The position numbers were made by a program, and so were the translations under genes. DNA of 64,000 nt. Origin: Streptomyces spongiicola. Lineage in GTDB: Bacteria > Actinomycetota > Actinomycetes > Streptomycetales > Streptomycetaceae. The stretch spans positions 5,171,501 through 5,235,500 of the forward strand of contig NZ_CP029254.1 of the NCBI RefSeq assembly GCF_003122365.1. Direction: 5' to 3'. The notes under the pieces are model-generated. The model did no database searches and was not told where the DNA came from. It was given only the letters and a program-made list of their open reading frames with translations. Below are positions 44,173 to 53,865 of this stretch, in pieces. Each line of letters starts with the position of its first letter. Position 1 is the first letter of the stretch.

Positions 44173-47100
44173 GTGTCCGCACGCATCACCGACCCCGAGC
44201 AGCTCAAGGAACTGCTGGGGGTCCCGTTCACCCCGGAGCAGACGGCCTGCATCACCGCGCCGCCCGCACCGCAGGTCATCGTGGCCGGGGCCGGATCCGG
44301 GAAGACCACGGTGATGGCCGCCCGGGTGGTGTGGCTGGTGGGCACCGGCCAGGTGGAGCCCGAGCAGGTCCTCGGGCTGACCTTCACCAACAAGGCCGCC
44401 GCCGAACTCGCCGAGCGCGTGCGCACCGCCCTCGTCCGGGCCGGGATCACCGACCCGGACGTGATCGACCCGGACGCCCCGCCGGGAGAGCCGAGCATCT
44501 CGACCTACCACGCCTTCGCCGGACGCCTCCTCACGGACCACGGACTCCGACTGGGGCTGGAGCCGACCTCCCGGCTGCTCGCCGACGCCACGCGCTACCA
44601 GCTCGCCGCACACGTGCTGCGCGAGGCCCCGGGCCCCTACCCCGCACTGACCAAGTCCTTCCCCTCCCTGGTCGGTGATCTGCTCGCGCTCGAGGCCGAA
44701 CTGGCCGAGCACCTGGTGGCGCCCGAGGACCTCCGGGCCCACGACTCCGCGCTGCTGCGCGAACTGGAGGGCGTCGTACTGGGCAACGCCGACCTGCGCA
44801 AGGTCCCCGAGGCGGCCGCCGCCCGCCGGGAACTGCTCGACCTCGTCGTGCGCTACCGCGAGGCCAAGCGGTCCCGCGACCTCCTCGACTTCGGCGACCA
44901 GATCGCGCTCTCCGCGCGGCTCGCGCTCACCCGCCCGGAGGTCGGCCGCGTCCTGCGCGACGAGTTCCGGGTGGTTCTGCTGGACGAGTACCAGGACACT
45001 TCCGTGGCCCAGCGCCTGCTTCTCGCCGGTCTGTTCGGTCGGGGAGCGGCCCCGGGCGGCGCACCGGCCGAGGGCGCGGGCCATCCCGTGACGGCGGTGG
45101 GCGACCCCTGCCAGGCGATCTACGGGTGGCGCGGCGCGTCCGTCGCCAACCTCGACGACTTCCCCCGGCACTTCCCCCGCGCCGACGGCCGCCCGGCCAC
45201 GCGCTTCACCCTGAGCGAGAACCGCCGCAGCGGCGGGCGCCTCCTCGACCTCGCCAACGGCCTGGCCGAGCCGCTGCGCGCGCGCCACGAGGGCGTCGAG
45301 GCGCTCCGCCCCGCGCCCGGCGCGGAGCGGGACGGAGCGGTGCGGCTCGCGCTGCTGCCGACCCACGCGGAGGAGATCGCGTGGCTCGCGGACTCGATCG
45401 CCCATCTCGTCCGTACGGGCAAGGAGCCCGGCGAGATCGCGGTGCTCTGCCGCACCGCCGGCGATTTCGCGGCGATCCAGGGCGCGCTCGTCGTCCGGGA
45501 CGTCCCCGTGGAGGTCGTCGGACTCTCCGGGCTGCTGCACCTGCCGGAGGTCGCCGACCTGGTCGCGGTCTGCGAGGTGCTCCAGGATCCGGGTGCGAAC
45601 GCCTCGCTGGTCCGCCTCCTCACCGGACCGCGCTGGCGCATCGGGGCACGCGACCTGGCCCTGCTCGGCCGCCGGGCGCGCCTGCTGGTCCACCGCCCCG
45701 ACGACGGGGAGGCGGATGCCGACCAGCGGCTCGCCGCGGCCGTCGAGGGCACCGACCCGGCCGAGGTCGTCTCCCTCGCCGACGCCCTCGACACGTTCCT
45801 GGAGCAGACCGGACCGGACGACGGACTGCCGTTCTCCGCCGACGCCCGGGTCCGCTTCGCCCGTCTCGCCACCGAGCTGCGCGACCTGCGGCGCTCCCTC
45901 GCCGATCCGCTCATGGACGTCCTCCACCGCGTCCTCGCCACCACCGGACTCGACGTGGAGCTCTCCGCCTCGCCGCACGCCCTCGCCGCCCGCCGCCGCG
46001 AGACCCTCGCCGGCTTCCTCGACGTCGCCGCGTCCTTCGCCTCCCTCGACGGCGAGGCGACACTGCTGGCCTTCCTCGGTTTCCTGCGGACGGCCGAGCA
46101 GTACGAGAAGGGTCTCGACAACGCGCTGCCAGGCGGCGAGAACACCGTGAAGGTGCTCACCGCCCACAAGTCCAAGGGGCTGGAGTGGGACGTCGTCGCA
46201 GTGCCCGGTCTGGTCGCCGACCAGTTCCCCAGCACCCGCCCCCGCGAGTCCTGGACCTCACAGGCCAAGGTGCTTCCGCACGTACTGCGGGGCGACGCCG
46301 CCACGCTGCCCGGCATCACCTCCTTGGACGCGAAGGGCCTCAAGGCATTCAAGGAGGAGATGAAGGCGCATCAGCACACGGAGGAGCTCCGGCTGGGCTA
46401 CGTGACGTTCACCCGGCCCCGCTCACTGCTCCTCGGCTCTGCGCACTGGTGGGGCCCCACCCAGAAGCGCCGCCGCGGCCCGTCGGAGTTCCTGGAGGCG
46501 TTGTACGGCCACTGCATCGCGGGCTTCGGGGAGATCGAGGCATGGGCCGACGAACCGGAGGAGGGCGCCGAGAACCCGGTGCTGCACGCCGCGAAGGCGG
46601 AGCAGGCGTGGCCGCTTCCGCTGGATCCCGTGGCGACCGCGCGCCGGCGGGAGGCCGCGCAAACGGTCCTGGCCCACCTTGCGTCGATGACCGGCGCCGG
46701 AGCCGTGGCGGTGCCGGGCTGGTCCGGCGCCGCGCCCGGCGGCGCCTTTCCGGCCCGGCCCCACGACCGTGAAGGGGTCCCCATCGGCGGATCCGCGCCG
46801 GGCGGCCCCCGCCGGGAGACACCTTCCGGCGACGACCTCTGGCCCGGGGAACTCACGGAGCCCGGCGGTGAACCGTGGCCGGAGGACCTCTGGCCGGAGG
46901 ACGACTGGCCTGAAGACGACCGGCCCGAGGACGACTGGCCGGAGGACGACCGGCCCGAGGACGGCCGGCCGGGCGGGAGTCACGCGCCCGCCGGCAGCGC
47001 GACAGCAGACCCGGAAAGGCCGACGGGCCCCCGGCCCCCGCGCCTACCGTCCGCTGACGCCGCTGACGCCGCTGACGCCGCTGACGCCGCTGACGCCGCT

Positions 47101-48243
47101 GACGCCGGAGCCGCCGACGGGCCCCCGGTCTCCGAGCCCGGCCGCCCGGGGCATGTCGCGAACGTCCCTCCCGGCCCGCGACGCCTGTCACGCTCGCTCG
47201 CCGCGTTGTCGGAGCCGTCCGAGTCCGTCCCGCACGAGGATGATCCTCCGGATCCTCCGCCTTGCGATCGCACGCACCCGACGCCGCAGTCCCCGCCCTG
47301 CGGTCGGACGGAGCTACCGTCGCGACACGACCCGGCGCCCCGGGAAACCACGGCCGCCGGTGCCGCGTACGACGGGGAGGTTCCCGTCCCGGACACCTCC
47401 GCTCCGGTCCGCCGACGGCTGCCCGCACAGCGCGCCGAGCCCCTCACTCCCGAGGACGCCCGGGCCGTCGCCTCCTGGGACCGCGACCTCGAAGCCCTCA
47501 CCGGTGAACTCCGCCGCGCCCGCGGATCCGTGCGGGAGGTTTCCCTGCCGGCCTCGCTGTCGGCGTCCCAGCTGCTGCGGCTCGCCGCCGACCCGGACGG
47601 CTTCGCGCGGGAGCTGGCGCGCCCGATGCCCCGTCCGCCCCAGCGCGCGGCGCGCCGGGGCACCCGCTTCCACGCCTGGGTGGAATCCCGCTTCGAGGAA
47701 CTGCCGCTGCCCATGCTGGGGCCGGACGAACTGCCGGGGGGCGACCCCGACGAGGCCGGTATCGAGGACGAGCGCGAGCTTGCCGCGCTCAAGGAGGCGT
47801 TCGAGCGCACGCCGTACGCCCGCCGTGTCCCGTACCGGCTGGAGGCTCCCGTCCAGGTCACCCTGGCGGGCAGGGTCATCAGGGGCCGGATCGACGCCGT
47901 CTACCGCGACGGTGCGACGGGCGCCTTCGAGATCGTGGACTGGAAGACCGGCCGCGGCCGGGACGCCGATCCGCTGCAACTCGCCGTCTACCGTCTCGCC
48001 TGGGCCGAGCAGCACGGCCTCCCGCCCGAGTCGGTCGCCGCGGTGTTCGTCCATGTGCGCACCGGAGAGATCGTCCGCCCCGGCGGACTGCCCGGCAGGG
48101 CGGGCCTGGAGCGGATCCTCCTGGACGACCGGCCGCCGCGCGGCGGCCCGGGGCCCGATGACGGCGGGGCCGGTCCCCCGGGGTCCCGCGGCCCGGGTCC
48201 GACGACGGTGCACGGGCTCGACGACGGTGCACGGGCTCGATGA
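44173..48243 (+). CDS. adnB: AdnB-like UvrD-type helicase with RecB-type nuclease
   Basis: 1356 residues from the GTG at 44173 (MSARITDPEQLKELLG). Motifs: AGAGSGKTT (38-46), LTFTNKAAAEL, DEYQDTSVAQR, GDPCQAIYGWRGAS, LTAHKSKGLEWDVV. The C-terminal nuclease reads FEIVDWKTGRGRDADPLQLA. The linker at about 890-1080 is unusual: it holds WPEDD/RPEDD repeats, five ADA units (GCTGACGCC repeats), and a MITE-like element (47153-47328) translated in frame. Partner of the adnA-like gene in end resection and recombination. Confidence 0.9.
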   Translation: MSARITDPEQLKELLGVPFTPEQTACITAPPAPQVIVAGAGSGKTTVMAARVVWLVGTGQVEPEQVLGLTFTNKAAAELAERVRTALVRAGITDPDVIDPDAPPGEPSISTYHAFAGRLLTDHGLRLGLEPTSRLLADATRYQLAAHVLREAPGPYPALTKSFPSLVGDLLALEAELAEHLVAPEDLRAHDSALLRELEGVVLGNADLRKVPEAAAARRELLDLVVRYREAKRSRDLLDFGDQIALSARLALTRPEVGRVLRDEFRVVLLDEYQDTSVAQRLLLAGLFGRGAAPGGAPAEGAGHPVTAVGDPCQAIYGWRGASVANLDDFPRHFPRADGRPATRFTLSENRRSGGRLLDLANGLAEPLRARHEGVEALRPAPGAERDGAVRLALLPTHAEEIAWLADSIAHLVRTGKEPGEIAVLCRTAGDFAAIQGALVVRDVPVEVVGLSGLLHLPEVADLVAVCEVLQDPGANASLVRLLTGPRWRIGARDLALLGRRARLLVHRPDDGEADADQRLAAAVEGTDPAEVVSLADALDTFLEQTGPDDGLPFSADARVRFARLATELRDLRRSLADPLMDVLHRVLATTGLDVELSASPHALAARRRETLAGFLDVAASFASLDGEATLLAFLGFLRTAEQYEKGLDNALPGGENTVKVLTAHKSKGLEWDVVAVPGLVADQFPSTRPRESWTSQAKVLPHVLRGDAATLPGITSLDAKGLKAFKEEMKAHQHTEELRLGYVTFTRPRSLLLGSAHWWGPTQKRRRGPSEFLEALYGHCIAGFGEIEAWADEPEEGAENPVLHAAKAEQAWPLPLDPVATARRREAAQTVLAHLASMTGAGAVAVPGWSGAAPGGAFPARPHDREGVPIGGSAPGGPRRETPSGDDLWPGELTEPGGEPWPEDLWPEDDWPEDDRPEDDWPEDDRPEDGRPGGSHAPAGSATADPERPTGPRPPRLPSADAADAADAADAADAADAGAADGPPVSEPGRPGHVANVPPGPRRLSRSLAALSEPSESVPHEDDPPDPPPCDRTHPTPQSPPCGRTELPSRHDPAPRETTAAGAAYDGEVPVPDTSAPVRRRLPAQRAEPLTPEDARAVASWDRDLEALTGELRRARGSVREVSLPASLSASQLLRLAADPDGFARELARPMPRPPQRAARRGTRFHAWVESRFEELPLPMLGPDELPGGDPDEAGIEDERELAALKEAFERTPYARRVPYRLEAPVQVTLAGRVIRGRIDAVYRDGATGAFEIVDWKTGRGRDADPLQLAVYRLAWAEQHGLPPESVAAVFVHVRTGEIVRPGGLPGRAGLERILLDDRPPRGGPGPDDGGAGPPGSRGPGPTTVHGLDDGARAR
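47153..47328 (-). repeat. MITE-like repeat element, copy 4, inside adnB
   Basis: Read on the minus strand it begins GTGTCGCGA at 47328, then GCTCCGTCCG, CCGCAGGGCGGGG, GCGATCGCAAGGCGGAGGAT, CCGGAGGATCATCCTCGTG and GCTCCGACAACGCGGCGAGC. It ends GGGAGGGACGTTCGCGACAT at 47153. Left and right ends are imperfect inverted repeats. It is the most complete copy (176 bp) and is flanked by a GCTGACGCC microsatellite. Confidence 0.8.
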
Positions 48244-48502
48244 CGGTGCACGGGTCCGTCGGGGGTGCCCGGGTCCGCTGAGGCAGCCCGAGGCCCGAAG
48301 CCCGAGGCCCGGCGCCCGGCCCGGTTACGGGGCCGACCACGGATGGCCGACGGCCCGGCGGCGCCGTCCGCCCTCTGTCCGGCCCCCGTCCTGTGCCGTC
48401 CTGCGCCACCCGGTCCCGGCCCGGCCCGGCCCGTTTCCGCCCGGCCCGTCCCCGACCGGGCGGTCGGCGGGACCGCTCCCGGGGCCGGATAGGCTCAAGG
48501 CC

Positions 48503-49924
48503 ATGAGCGACACCCCGGACAACGCCGTCCGTACGTACATAGCGGAGCACCGCGCGGCCTTCCTCGGCGACCTCGCCGAGTGGCTCCGCATCCCGTCCGT
48601 CTCCGCGCAGCCGGAGCACGACGGGGACGTACGGCGCAGCGCGCGGTGGCTGGCGGCGAAGCTCCGGGACACCGGCTTCCCGACCGCCGAGGTCTGGGAG
48701 GTCCCCCCGGCCCTGCCGGGTGCCGCACAGGGAGCCCCGGCCGTCTTCGCCGAGTGGCCGTCCGGCGACCCGGACGCTCCCACGGTGCTCGTCTACGGCC
48801 ACCACGACGTGCAGCCCGCATCCCGGGAGGACGGCTGGGACACCGACCCCTTCGAGCCGGTCGTGAGAAACGGGCGGATGTACGGCCGAGGCGCCGCCGA
48901 CGACAAGGGCCAGGTCCTCTTCCACACCCTCGGAGTGCGCGCCCACCTGGCCGTCACCGGCCGCACCAGCCCGGCGGTGAACCTCAAGCTCCTCGTCGAG
49001 GGCGAGGAGGAGTCCGGCTCACCGCACTTCCGTGCCCTGGTCGAGCAGCGCCGGGACCGGCTCGCCGCCGATGCCGTGGTCGTCTCCGACACGGGAATGT
49101 GGTCGGAGACGACCCCCACCGTGTGCACCGGAATGCGCGGTCTCGCCGACTGCGAGATCGCCCTGTACGGACCTGACCAGGACATCCACTCCGGTTCCTT
49201 CGGCGGTGCCGTGCCCAACCCGGCCACCGTCGCCGCCCGGCTCGTCGCGGCGCTGCACGACGAGAACGAGCGGGTGGCGGTCCCCGGGTTCTACGACGGT
49301 GTCCGCGAGCTGACCGCGACCGAGCGCGAACTCCTCGCCGAGTTGCCGTTCGACGAGTCCGGGTGGCTGCGCACGGCAAGGTCGTACGGGACGCTCGGCG
49401 AGGCGGGCCATACCACCCTGGAGCGTGTCTGGGCCCGCCCGACCGCCGAGGTCAACGGCATGGGCGGCGGCTACCAGGGGCCGGGAGGCAAGACGATCAT
49501 TCCGGCCTCGGCCCGGCTGAAGCTCTCCTTCCGGCTGGTCGCCGGCCAGGATCCGGACCGGGTGGAGGACGCGGTGCGCGCCTGGGTCGCGTCCAGGATG
49601 CCCTCGGGTATCCGCCACGAGATCGCCTTCGGCGCGGCGACCCGGCCCTGCCTGACGCCCCTGGACCATCCCGCCCTGCGGTCGCTCGCCCGGTCGATGA
49701 GCCGTGCCTTCGACGGGCAGAAGGTCCGCTTCACGCGTGAGGGCGGGTCGGGGCCCGCCGCAGACCTCCAGGACGTGCTCGGCGCCGCGGTCCTGTTCCT
49801 CGGCGTTTCCGTGCCGTCCGACGGTTGGCACGCGCCCAACGAGAAGGTCGAGCTGGCCCTGCTGCTGAAGGGCGCCGAAGCCGCCGCGTACCTGTGGGGC
49901 GACCTGCCCGGCGCCCTTCGCTGA
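48503..49924 (+). CDS. M20-family dipeptidase
   Basis: 473 residues, ATG start at 48503. The co-catalytic zinc site is intact: VLVYGHHDVQP (metal His and Asp), GRGAADDKGQ (bridging Asp), LVEGEEESGSPH (catalytic and metal Glu), then VSDTGMW and a final WHAPNEKV His. The dimerisation lid lies at about 225-340. Such enzymes cleave dipeptides (carnosinase/CPG2-like). No signal peptide, so cytosolic. It is upstream of nudC. Confidence 0.92.
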   Translation: MSDTPDNAVRTYIAEHRAAFLGDLAEWLRIPSVSAQPEHDGDVRRSARWLAAKLRDTGFPTAEVWEVPPALPGAAQGAPAVFAEWPSGDPDAPTVLVYGHHDVQPASREDGWDTDPFEPVVRNGRMYGRGAADDKGQVLFHTLGVRAHLAVTGRTSPAVNLKLLVEGEEESGSPHFRALVEQRRDRLAADAVVVSDTGMWSETTPTVCTGMRGLADCEIALYGPDQDIHSGSFGGAVPNPATVAARLVAALHDENERVAVPGFYDGVRELTATERELLAELPFDESGWLRTARSYGTLGEAGHTTLERVWARPTAEVNGMGGGYQGPGGKTIIPASARLKLSFRLVAGQDPDRVEDAVRAWVASRMPSGIRHEIAFGAATRPCLTPLDHPALRSLARSMSRAFDGQKVRFTREGGSGPAADLQDVLGAAVLFLGVSVPSDGWHAPNEKVELALLLKGAEAAAYLWGDLPGALR

Positions 49925-49929
49925 CAGTC

Positions 49930-49990
49930 AACCGGTTCATGCGCAGAGAACCGGTCATGCGCAGAGAACCGGCCGAGAACCGGTCAATCC
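49930..49990 (+). repeat. TCATGCGCAGAGAACCGG direct repeats upstream of nudC
   Basis: TCATGCGCAGAGAACCGG occurs at about 49937 and again at about 49955. Further AGAACCGGTC copies follow at 49976-49986. They end 24 bp before the nudC start and may be a binding site or a translation-control element. Confidence 0.6.
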
Positions 49991-50009
49991 GGGGGAGTGG
50001 GAAGCACCT

Positions 50010-50957
50010 GTGAGCACCTTCGACCATGTCGCCGACGGCCGTCCCATCGGCCTCACCGCACCCAGTGGCATCGACCGCGCCGCGCACCACCGACTCGACG
50101 AGGCCTGGCTGGCGGCGGCGTGGAGCCATCCGACGACACGGGTGTTCGTCGTCTGCGGCGGGCAGGTGCTGGTGGACGACACTCCCGACGGCCGTACCGA
50201 GCTGGTCACCACCCCGGCCTTCGAGGCACCCCCCACCGAGACCCACCGGTACTTCCTCGGCACCGACGAGGACGGTGTCAGCTACTTCGCGCTGCAGAAG
50301 GACTCGCTGCCCGGTCGTATGGACCAGTCCGCCCGCCCCGCGGGGCTGCGCGAGGCCGGTCTGCTGCTGCCCCCCAGGGACGCGGGACTGATGGTCCACG
50401 CGGTGGCCCTGGAGAACTGGCAGCGGCTCCACCGTTTCTGCTCCCGCTGCGGCGAGCGGACCGTCATCGCGGCCGCCGGGCACATCCGCCGCTGCCCGGC
50501 CTGCGGCGCCGAGCACTACCCGCGCACGGACCCCGCCGTGATCATGCTCGTCACGGACGAGGAGGACCGGGCGCTGCTCGGCCGGCAGGTCCACTGGCCG
50601 GAGGGCCGCTTCTCCACGCTCGCGGGCTTCGTCGAGCCCGGTGAGTCGATCGAGCAGTCGGTGATCCGGGAGGTGTACGAGGAGGCCGGCGTCACGGTCG
50701 GCGAGGTCGAGTACGTCGCGAGCCAGCCGTGGCCCTTCCCGTACAGCCTGATGCTCGGTTTCACGGCCCGGGCCACCTCGTCCGAGGTCTCGGTGGACGG
50801 CGAGGAGATCCAGGAGGCCCGCTGGTTCTCCCGGGAGGACCTGCGGGCGGCCTTCGAGTCGGGGGAGGTCCTCCCTCCGTACGGGATCTCGATCGCCTCC
50901 CGGCTGATAGAACTCTGGTACGGCAAGCCGCTGCCGAAACCGGGTACCCCCGCCTGA
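50010..50957 (+). CDS. nudC: NAD(+) diphosphatase NudC
   Basis: 315 residues, GTG start at 50010. The N-terminal domain is followed by a zinc ribbon (CSRCGERT, CPACGAEH) and YPRTDPAVIMLV. The Nudix box reads GFVEPGESIEQSVIREVYEEAG. SQPWPFPYSLML is the NudC-specific signature. It hydrolyses NAD(H) to NMN(H) and AMP and can remove NAD caps from RNA. Convergent with the mycoredoxin gene across a terminator. Confidence 0.95.
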   Translation: MSTFDHVADGRPIGLTAPSGIDRAAHHRLDEAWLAAAWSHPTTRVFVVCGGQVLVDDTPDGRTELVTTPAFEAPPTETHRYFLGTDEDGVSYFALQKDSLPGRMDQSARPAGLREAGLLLPPRDAGLMVHAVALENWQRLHRFCSRCGERTVIAAAGHIRRCPACGAEHYPRTDPAVIMLVTDEEDRALLGRQVHWPEGRFSTLAGFVEPGESIEQSVIREVYEEAGVTVGEVEYVASQPWPFPYSLMLGFTARATSSEVSVDGEEIQEARWFSREDLRAAFESGEVLPPYGISIASRLIELWYGKPLPKPGTPA

Positions 50958-51094
50958 CTCCGTGCGCGTTCGGCCGTGCGCGTTCGGCCGTGCGCTCTGA
51001 GGCCGCGCCCCGGGCCCGGCCTCCCGCCCGGGCCGATCGCCTCCGTACCCCGGCGGCGGGGGCGTCCGTCCGGCGGAGAGGCTCCGGCACGGCG

Positions 51095-51126
51095 ACGCCC
51101 CCTCCGGTCCGTGCCCGAGGGGGCGT
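51095..51126. terminator. Bidirectional stem-loop between nudC and the mycoredoxin gene
   Basis: ACGCCCCCT (51095-51103) pairs exactly with AGGGGGCGT (51118-51126), with a 14-base loop, 20 bp past the mycoredoxin stop. Confidence 0.85.
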
Positions 51127-51146
51127 GACGGGTGCGGGCCGGTGCG

Positions 51147-51404
51147 TCAGATCGCGAGGGCCTGCTTCACCTGGGCCAGGCTGGGGTTCGTCATGACGAT
51201 GTTCTCCCCGCCGTTCGGCGGCACCACGAGGACGGTCGGGACGGTCTGGTTGCCGTTGTTCGCCTTCTCGACGAACGCGGCCGACTGCGGGTCCTCCTCG
51301 ATGTTGATCTCGACGTACGAGATCCCCTCGCGGTCCAGCTGGCTCTTCAGCCGCCGGCAGTAGCCGCACCAGGTGGTGCTGTACATCGTCAGAGTGCCCT
51401 GCAT
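51147..51404 (-). CDS. mrx1: Mycoredoxin (glutaredoxin-like)
   Basis: 85 residues from the ATG at 51404, with GGGAGAG upstream; a long upstream frame is not homologous. MQGTLTMYSTTWCGYCRRLK carries the redox CGYC pair. TVPTVLVVPPNG has the cis-proline (TVP), and the end LAQVKQALAI fits. It reduces mycothiol mixed disulphides. A sigma-R-type promoter lies 60 bp upstream, consistent with thiol-stress control. Confidence 0.93.
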   Translation of the reverse strand: MQGTLTMYSTTWCGYCRRLKSQLDREGISYVEINIEEDPQSAAFVEKANNGNQTVPTVLVVPPNGGENIVMTNPSLAQVKQALAI

Positions 51405-51465
51405 GTCTCTCTCCCGCTTCTCTGGGCCGGTGGGGGTGGGTGTCCCACAGGGTTTCCGGGTGGTG

Positions 51466-51491
51466 AACGTACGCGGCCGCGCCGCCATTCC
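51466..51491 (-). promoter_or_regulatory. Sigma-R (SigR)-type promoter of the mycoredoxin gene
   Basis: On the minus strand: GGAAT (51491-51487), exactly 18 bases, GTT (51468-51466), 62 bases before the ATG. A perfect consensus match. Confidence 0.82.
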
Positions 51492-51631
51492 CCATACGGG
51501 CACCCCGGGTGCTTCCGTGCCGGTCCCAGGGGTGCTCCTGTACCGCTGGGACCGCTGGGACCGCTGGGACCTCCGGGGCCTCCGGAACCGCTGCCACACC
51601 TCTGCCACCGGTACGACCAATGCCCTGCCGC

Positions 51632-51640
51632 TGTGGACAA
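51632..51640 (-). promoter_or_regulatory. Consensus DnaA box upstream of uvrD2
   Basis: TGTGGACAA on the plus strand is TTGTCCACA on the minus strand, the Streptomyces DnaA-box consensus, 39 bp before the uvrD2 start. Functional relevance is inferred only. Confidence 0.45.
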
Positions 51641-51679
51641 CCGTCCCGGTGATCTCGCGGTACCTGGCAGCATGGCGGG

Positions 51680-53854
51680 GTGACAGCAGCAACGCACTCC
51701 TCTCTCTTCCCTCCGGTCCCCGAGTCCGCGGACGCGGTGCTGGACGGGCTCGACCCCGAGCAGCGGGCGGTCGCGACGGCCCTGACCGGCCCGGTGTGCG
51801 TCCTGGCCGGCGCCGGCACGGGCAAGACACGGGCGATCACGCATCGCATCGCCTACGGGGTGCGGGCCGGGATACTCCAGCCGGCGAGTGTGCTGGCCGT
51901 CACCTTCACCAACCGTGCGGCGGGGGAGATGCGCGGCCGGCTGCGGCAGCTCGGCGCAGGGGGAGTACAGGCCCGCACCTTCCACTCGGCGGCGCTGCGG
52001 CAGCTCCAGTACTTCTGGCCGAAAGCCGTCGGCGGGGAGGTGCCGAGGCTGCTGGAGCGCAAGATCCAGCTCGTCGCCGAGGCGGCCGCTCGCTGCCGTG
52101 TCAGGCTCGACCGCAATGAGCTGAGGGACGTGACCAGCGAGATCGAGTGGGCCAAGGTCACCCAGACCGTCCCCGCCGACTATCCGGCCGCCGTCGCCAA
52201 GTCCCTCAGGGACGCCCCGAGGGACCCTGCGGAGATCGGCCAGATCTATGCGCTGTACGAGCAGCTGAAGCGCGACCGCTCGGTGATCGACTTCGAGGAC
52301 GTGCTGCTGCTCACGGTCGGCATCCTCCAGGACCGGCACGATGTCGCCGACCAGATCCGCCGTCAGTACCAGCACTTCGTGGTGGACGAGTACCAGGACG
52401 TGTCGCCGCTCCAGCAGCGGCTGCTGGAGCTGTGGCTCGGCGACCGGGAGAGCCTGTGCGTCGTGGGGGACGCCAGCCAGACGATCTACTCCTTCACCGG
52501 AGCCACCCCCGACCATCTGCTGAACTTCCGCACCCGCCACCCCCGGGCGACGATGGTGAAGCTGGTGCGGGACTACCGGTCGACCCCCCAGGTGGTCCAT
52601 CTGGCCAACGGCCTGCTGGGACAGGCTCGCGGTCGCGCCGCCGAGCACCGGCTGGAGCTGGTCTCGCAGCGCGACCCCGGCCCGGAGCCGTCCTACACGG
52701 AGTACGCGGACGAGCCCGCCGAGGCCGAGGGCACCGCCGGCCGTATCCGCGACCTGATCGCCGCCGGTGTCCCGGCCGGTGAGATCGCCGTGCTGTTCCG
52801 GGTCAACGCCCAGTCCGAGGTCTACGAGCAGGCCCTCGCCGACGCGGGCGTGCCCTACCAGCTCCGCGGAGCGGAGCGGTTCTTCGAGCGCGCCGAAGTC
52901 CGGGAAGCCGGCGTCGCGCTCCGGGGAGCCGCCCGCGCCGGGGGGAACGACGCCCTGCTGGACCACGCGGAGGACCTGCCGTCGCAGGTTCGGGCCGTGC
53001 TGTCCACCAAGGGCTGGACCAGCGAGCCGCCCGCCGGTTCGGGTGCGGTGCGCGACCGCTGGGAGTCGCTGGCCGCCCTCGTCCGGCTGGCCGAGGACTT
53101 CGCGCGCGGCAGGCCCGGGGCCGGACTCGCCGAGCTGGTCGCCGAACTCGACGAGCGCGCCGCGGCCCAGCACGCCCCGGCCGTCCAGGGGGTCACCCTG
53201 GCCTCGCTCCACTCGGCCAAGGGACTGGAGTGGGACGCCGTGTTCCTGGTCGGGCTCACCGAGGGGATGATGCCGATCACCTACGCCAAGACCGAGGAGC
53301 AGGTCGAGGAGGAGCGCCGGCTCCTGTACGTCGGTGTCACCCGCGCCCGGCTCCATCTGTCGCTGTCCTGGGCGCTGTCCCGCTCACCCGGGGGACGTGC
53401 CTCCCGCCGCCCCACCCGCTTCCTGAACGGGCTCAGGCCCGGCTCCGCGGCCCCCGGCTCCCGAGCGGCCGGCGGTGCCGGAGGTGCCGAGCGCGGCGAC
53501 ACGGGCCGCCGGAAACGCCGCGGCCCGGTGCTGTGCCGGGTGTGCGGCAAGACGCTCACCGACGCCGGCGAGATGAAGCTGATGCGCTGTGAGGACTGCC
53601 CCTCCGACATGGACGAGGCACTGTACGAGCGGCTGCGCGAGTGGCGCTCCGGGCAGGCCAGGGAACTGGGCCAGCCGGCGTACTGCGTCTTCACCGACAA
53701 GACCCTCATGGCGATCGCCGAGGCCGTACCCGGCAGCGAGCGGGAGCTTGCCGCGATCTCGGGCGTGGGGGGACGCAAGCTGGACCGTTTCGGTGCCGAT
53801 GTCCTGGCCATCTGTGCAGGCCAGGAGGCTGGTGGTGGCGTGGAGGAGGACTGA
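51680..53854 (+). CDS. uvrD2: UvrD2-type ATP-dependent DNA helicase
   Basis: 724 residues, GTG start at 51680. Helicase motifs: AGAGTGKTRAI, VTFTNRAAGEM, VVDEYQDVSP, GDASQTIYSFTG, LASLHSAKGLEWD, LLYVGVTRAR. After about residue 610, a tetracysteine module (CRVCGKTL...CEDCPSDMD) links to a C-terminal HRDC domain (ALYERLREWRSGQAREL). This architecture is diagnostic of actinobacterial UvrD2. It unwinds duplex DNA in repair and is essential in mycobacteria. The wblC promoter begins 12 bp past its stop. Confidence 0.95.
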   Translation: MTAATHSSLFPPVPESADAVLDGLDPEQRAVATALTGPVCVLAGAGTGKTRAITHRIAYGVRAGILQPASVLAVTFTNRAAGEMRGRLRQLGAGGVQARTFHSAALRQLQYFWPKAVGGEVPRLLERKIQLVAEAAARCRVRLDRNELRDVTSEIEWAKVTQTVPADYPAAVAKSLRDAPRDPAEIGQIYALYEQLKRDRSVIDFEDVLLLTVGILQDRHDVADQIRRQYQHFVVDEYQDVSPLQQRLLELWLGDRESLCVVGDASQTIYSFTGATPDHLLNFRTRHPRATMVKLVRDYRSTPQVVHLANGLLGQARGRAAEHRLELVSQRDPGPEPSYTEYADEPAEAEGTAGRIRDLIAAGVPAGEIAVLFRVNAQSEVYEQALADAGVPYQLRGAERFFERAEVREAGVALRGAARAGGNDALLDHAEDLPSQVRAVLSTKGWTSEPPAGSGAVRDRWESLAALVRLAEDFARGRPGAGLAELVAELDERAAAQHAPAVQGVTLASLHSAKGLEWDAVFLVGLTEGMMPITYAKTEEQVEEERRLLYVGVTRARLHLSLSWALSRSPGGRASRRPTRFLNGLRPGSAAPGSRAAGGAGGAERGDTGRRKRRGPVLCRVCGKTLTDAGEMKLMRCEDCPSDMDEALYERLREWRSGQARELGQPAYCVFTDKTLMAIAEAVPGSERELAAISGVGGRKLDRFGADVLAICAGQEAGGGVEED

Positions 53855-53865
53855 TGCGAACTCGT

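Noticed and set aside
43615..46167. Long minus-strand frame opposite the adnB-like gene
   Set aside because: Same cause: antisense of high-GC coding DNA without recognisable motifs.
51389..53356. Minus-strand frame opposite uvrD2, joined to the mycoredoxin region
   Set aside because: Antisense of UvrD2 motifs; the mycoredoxin gene itself starts at 51404 in another frame.
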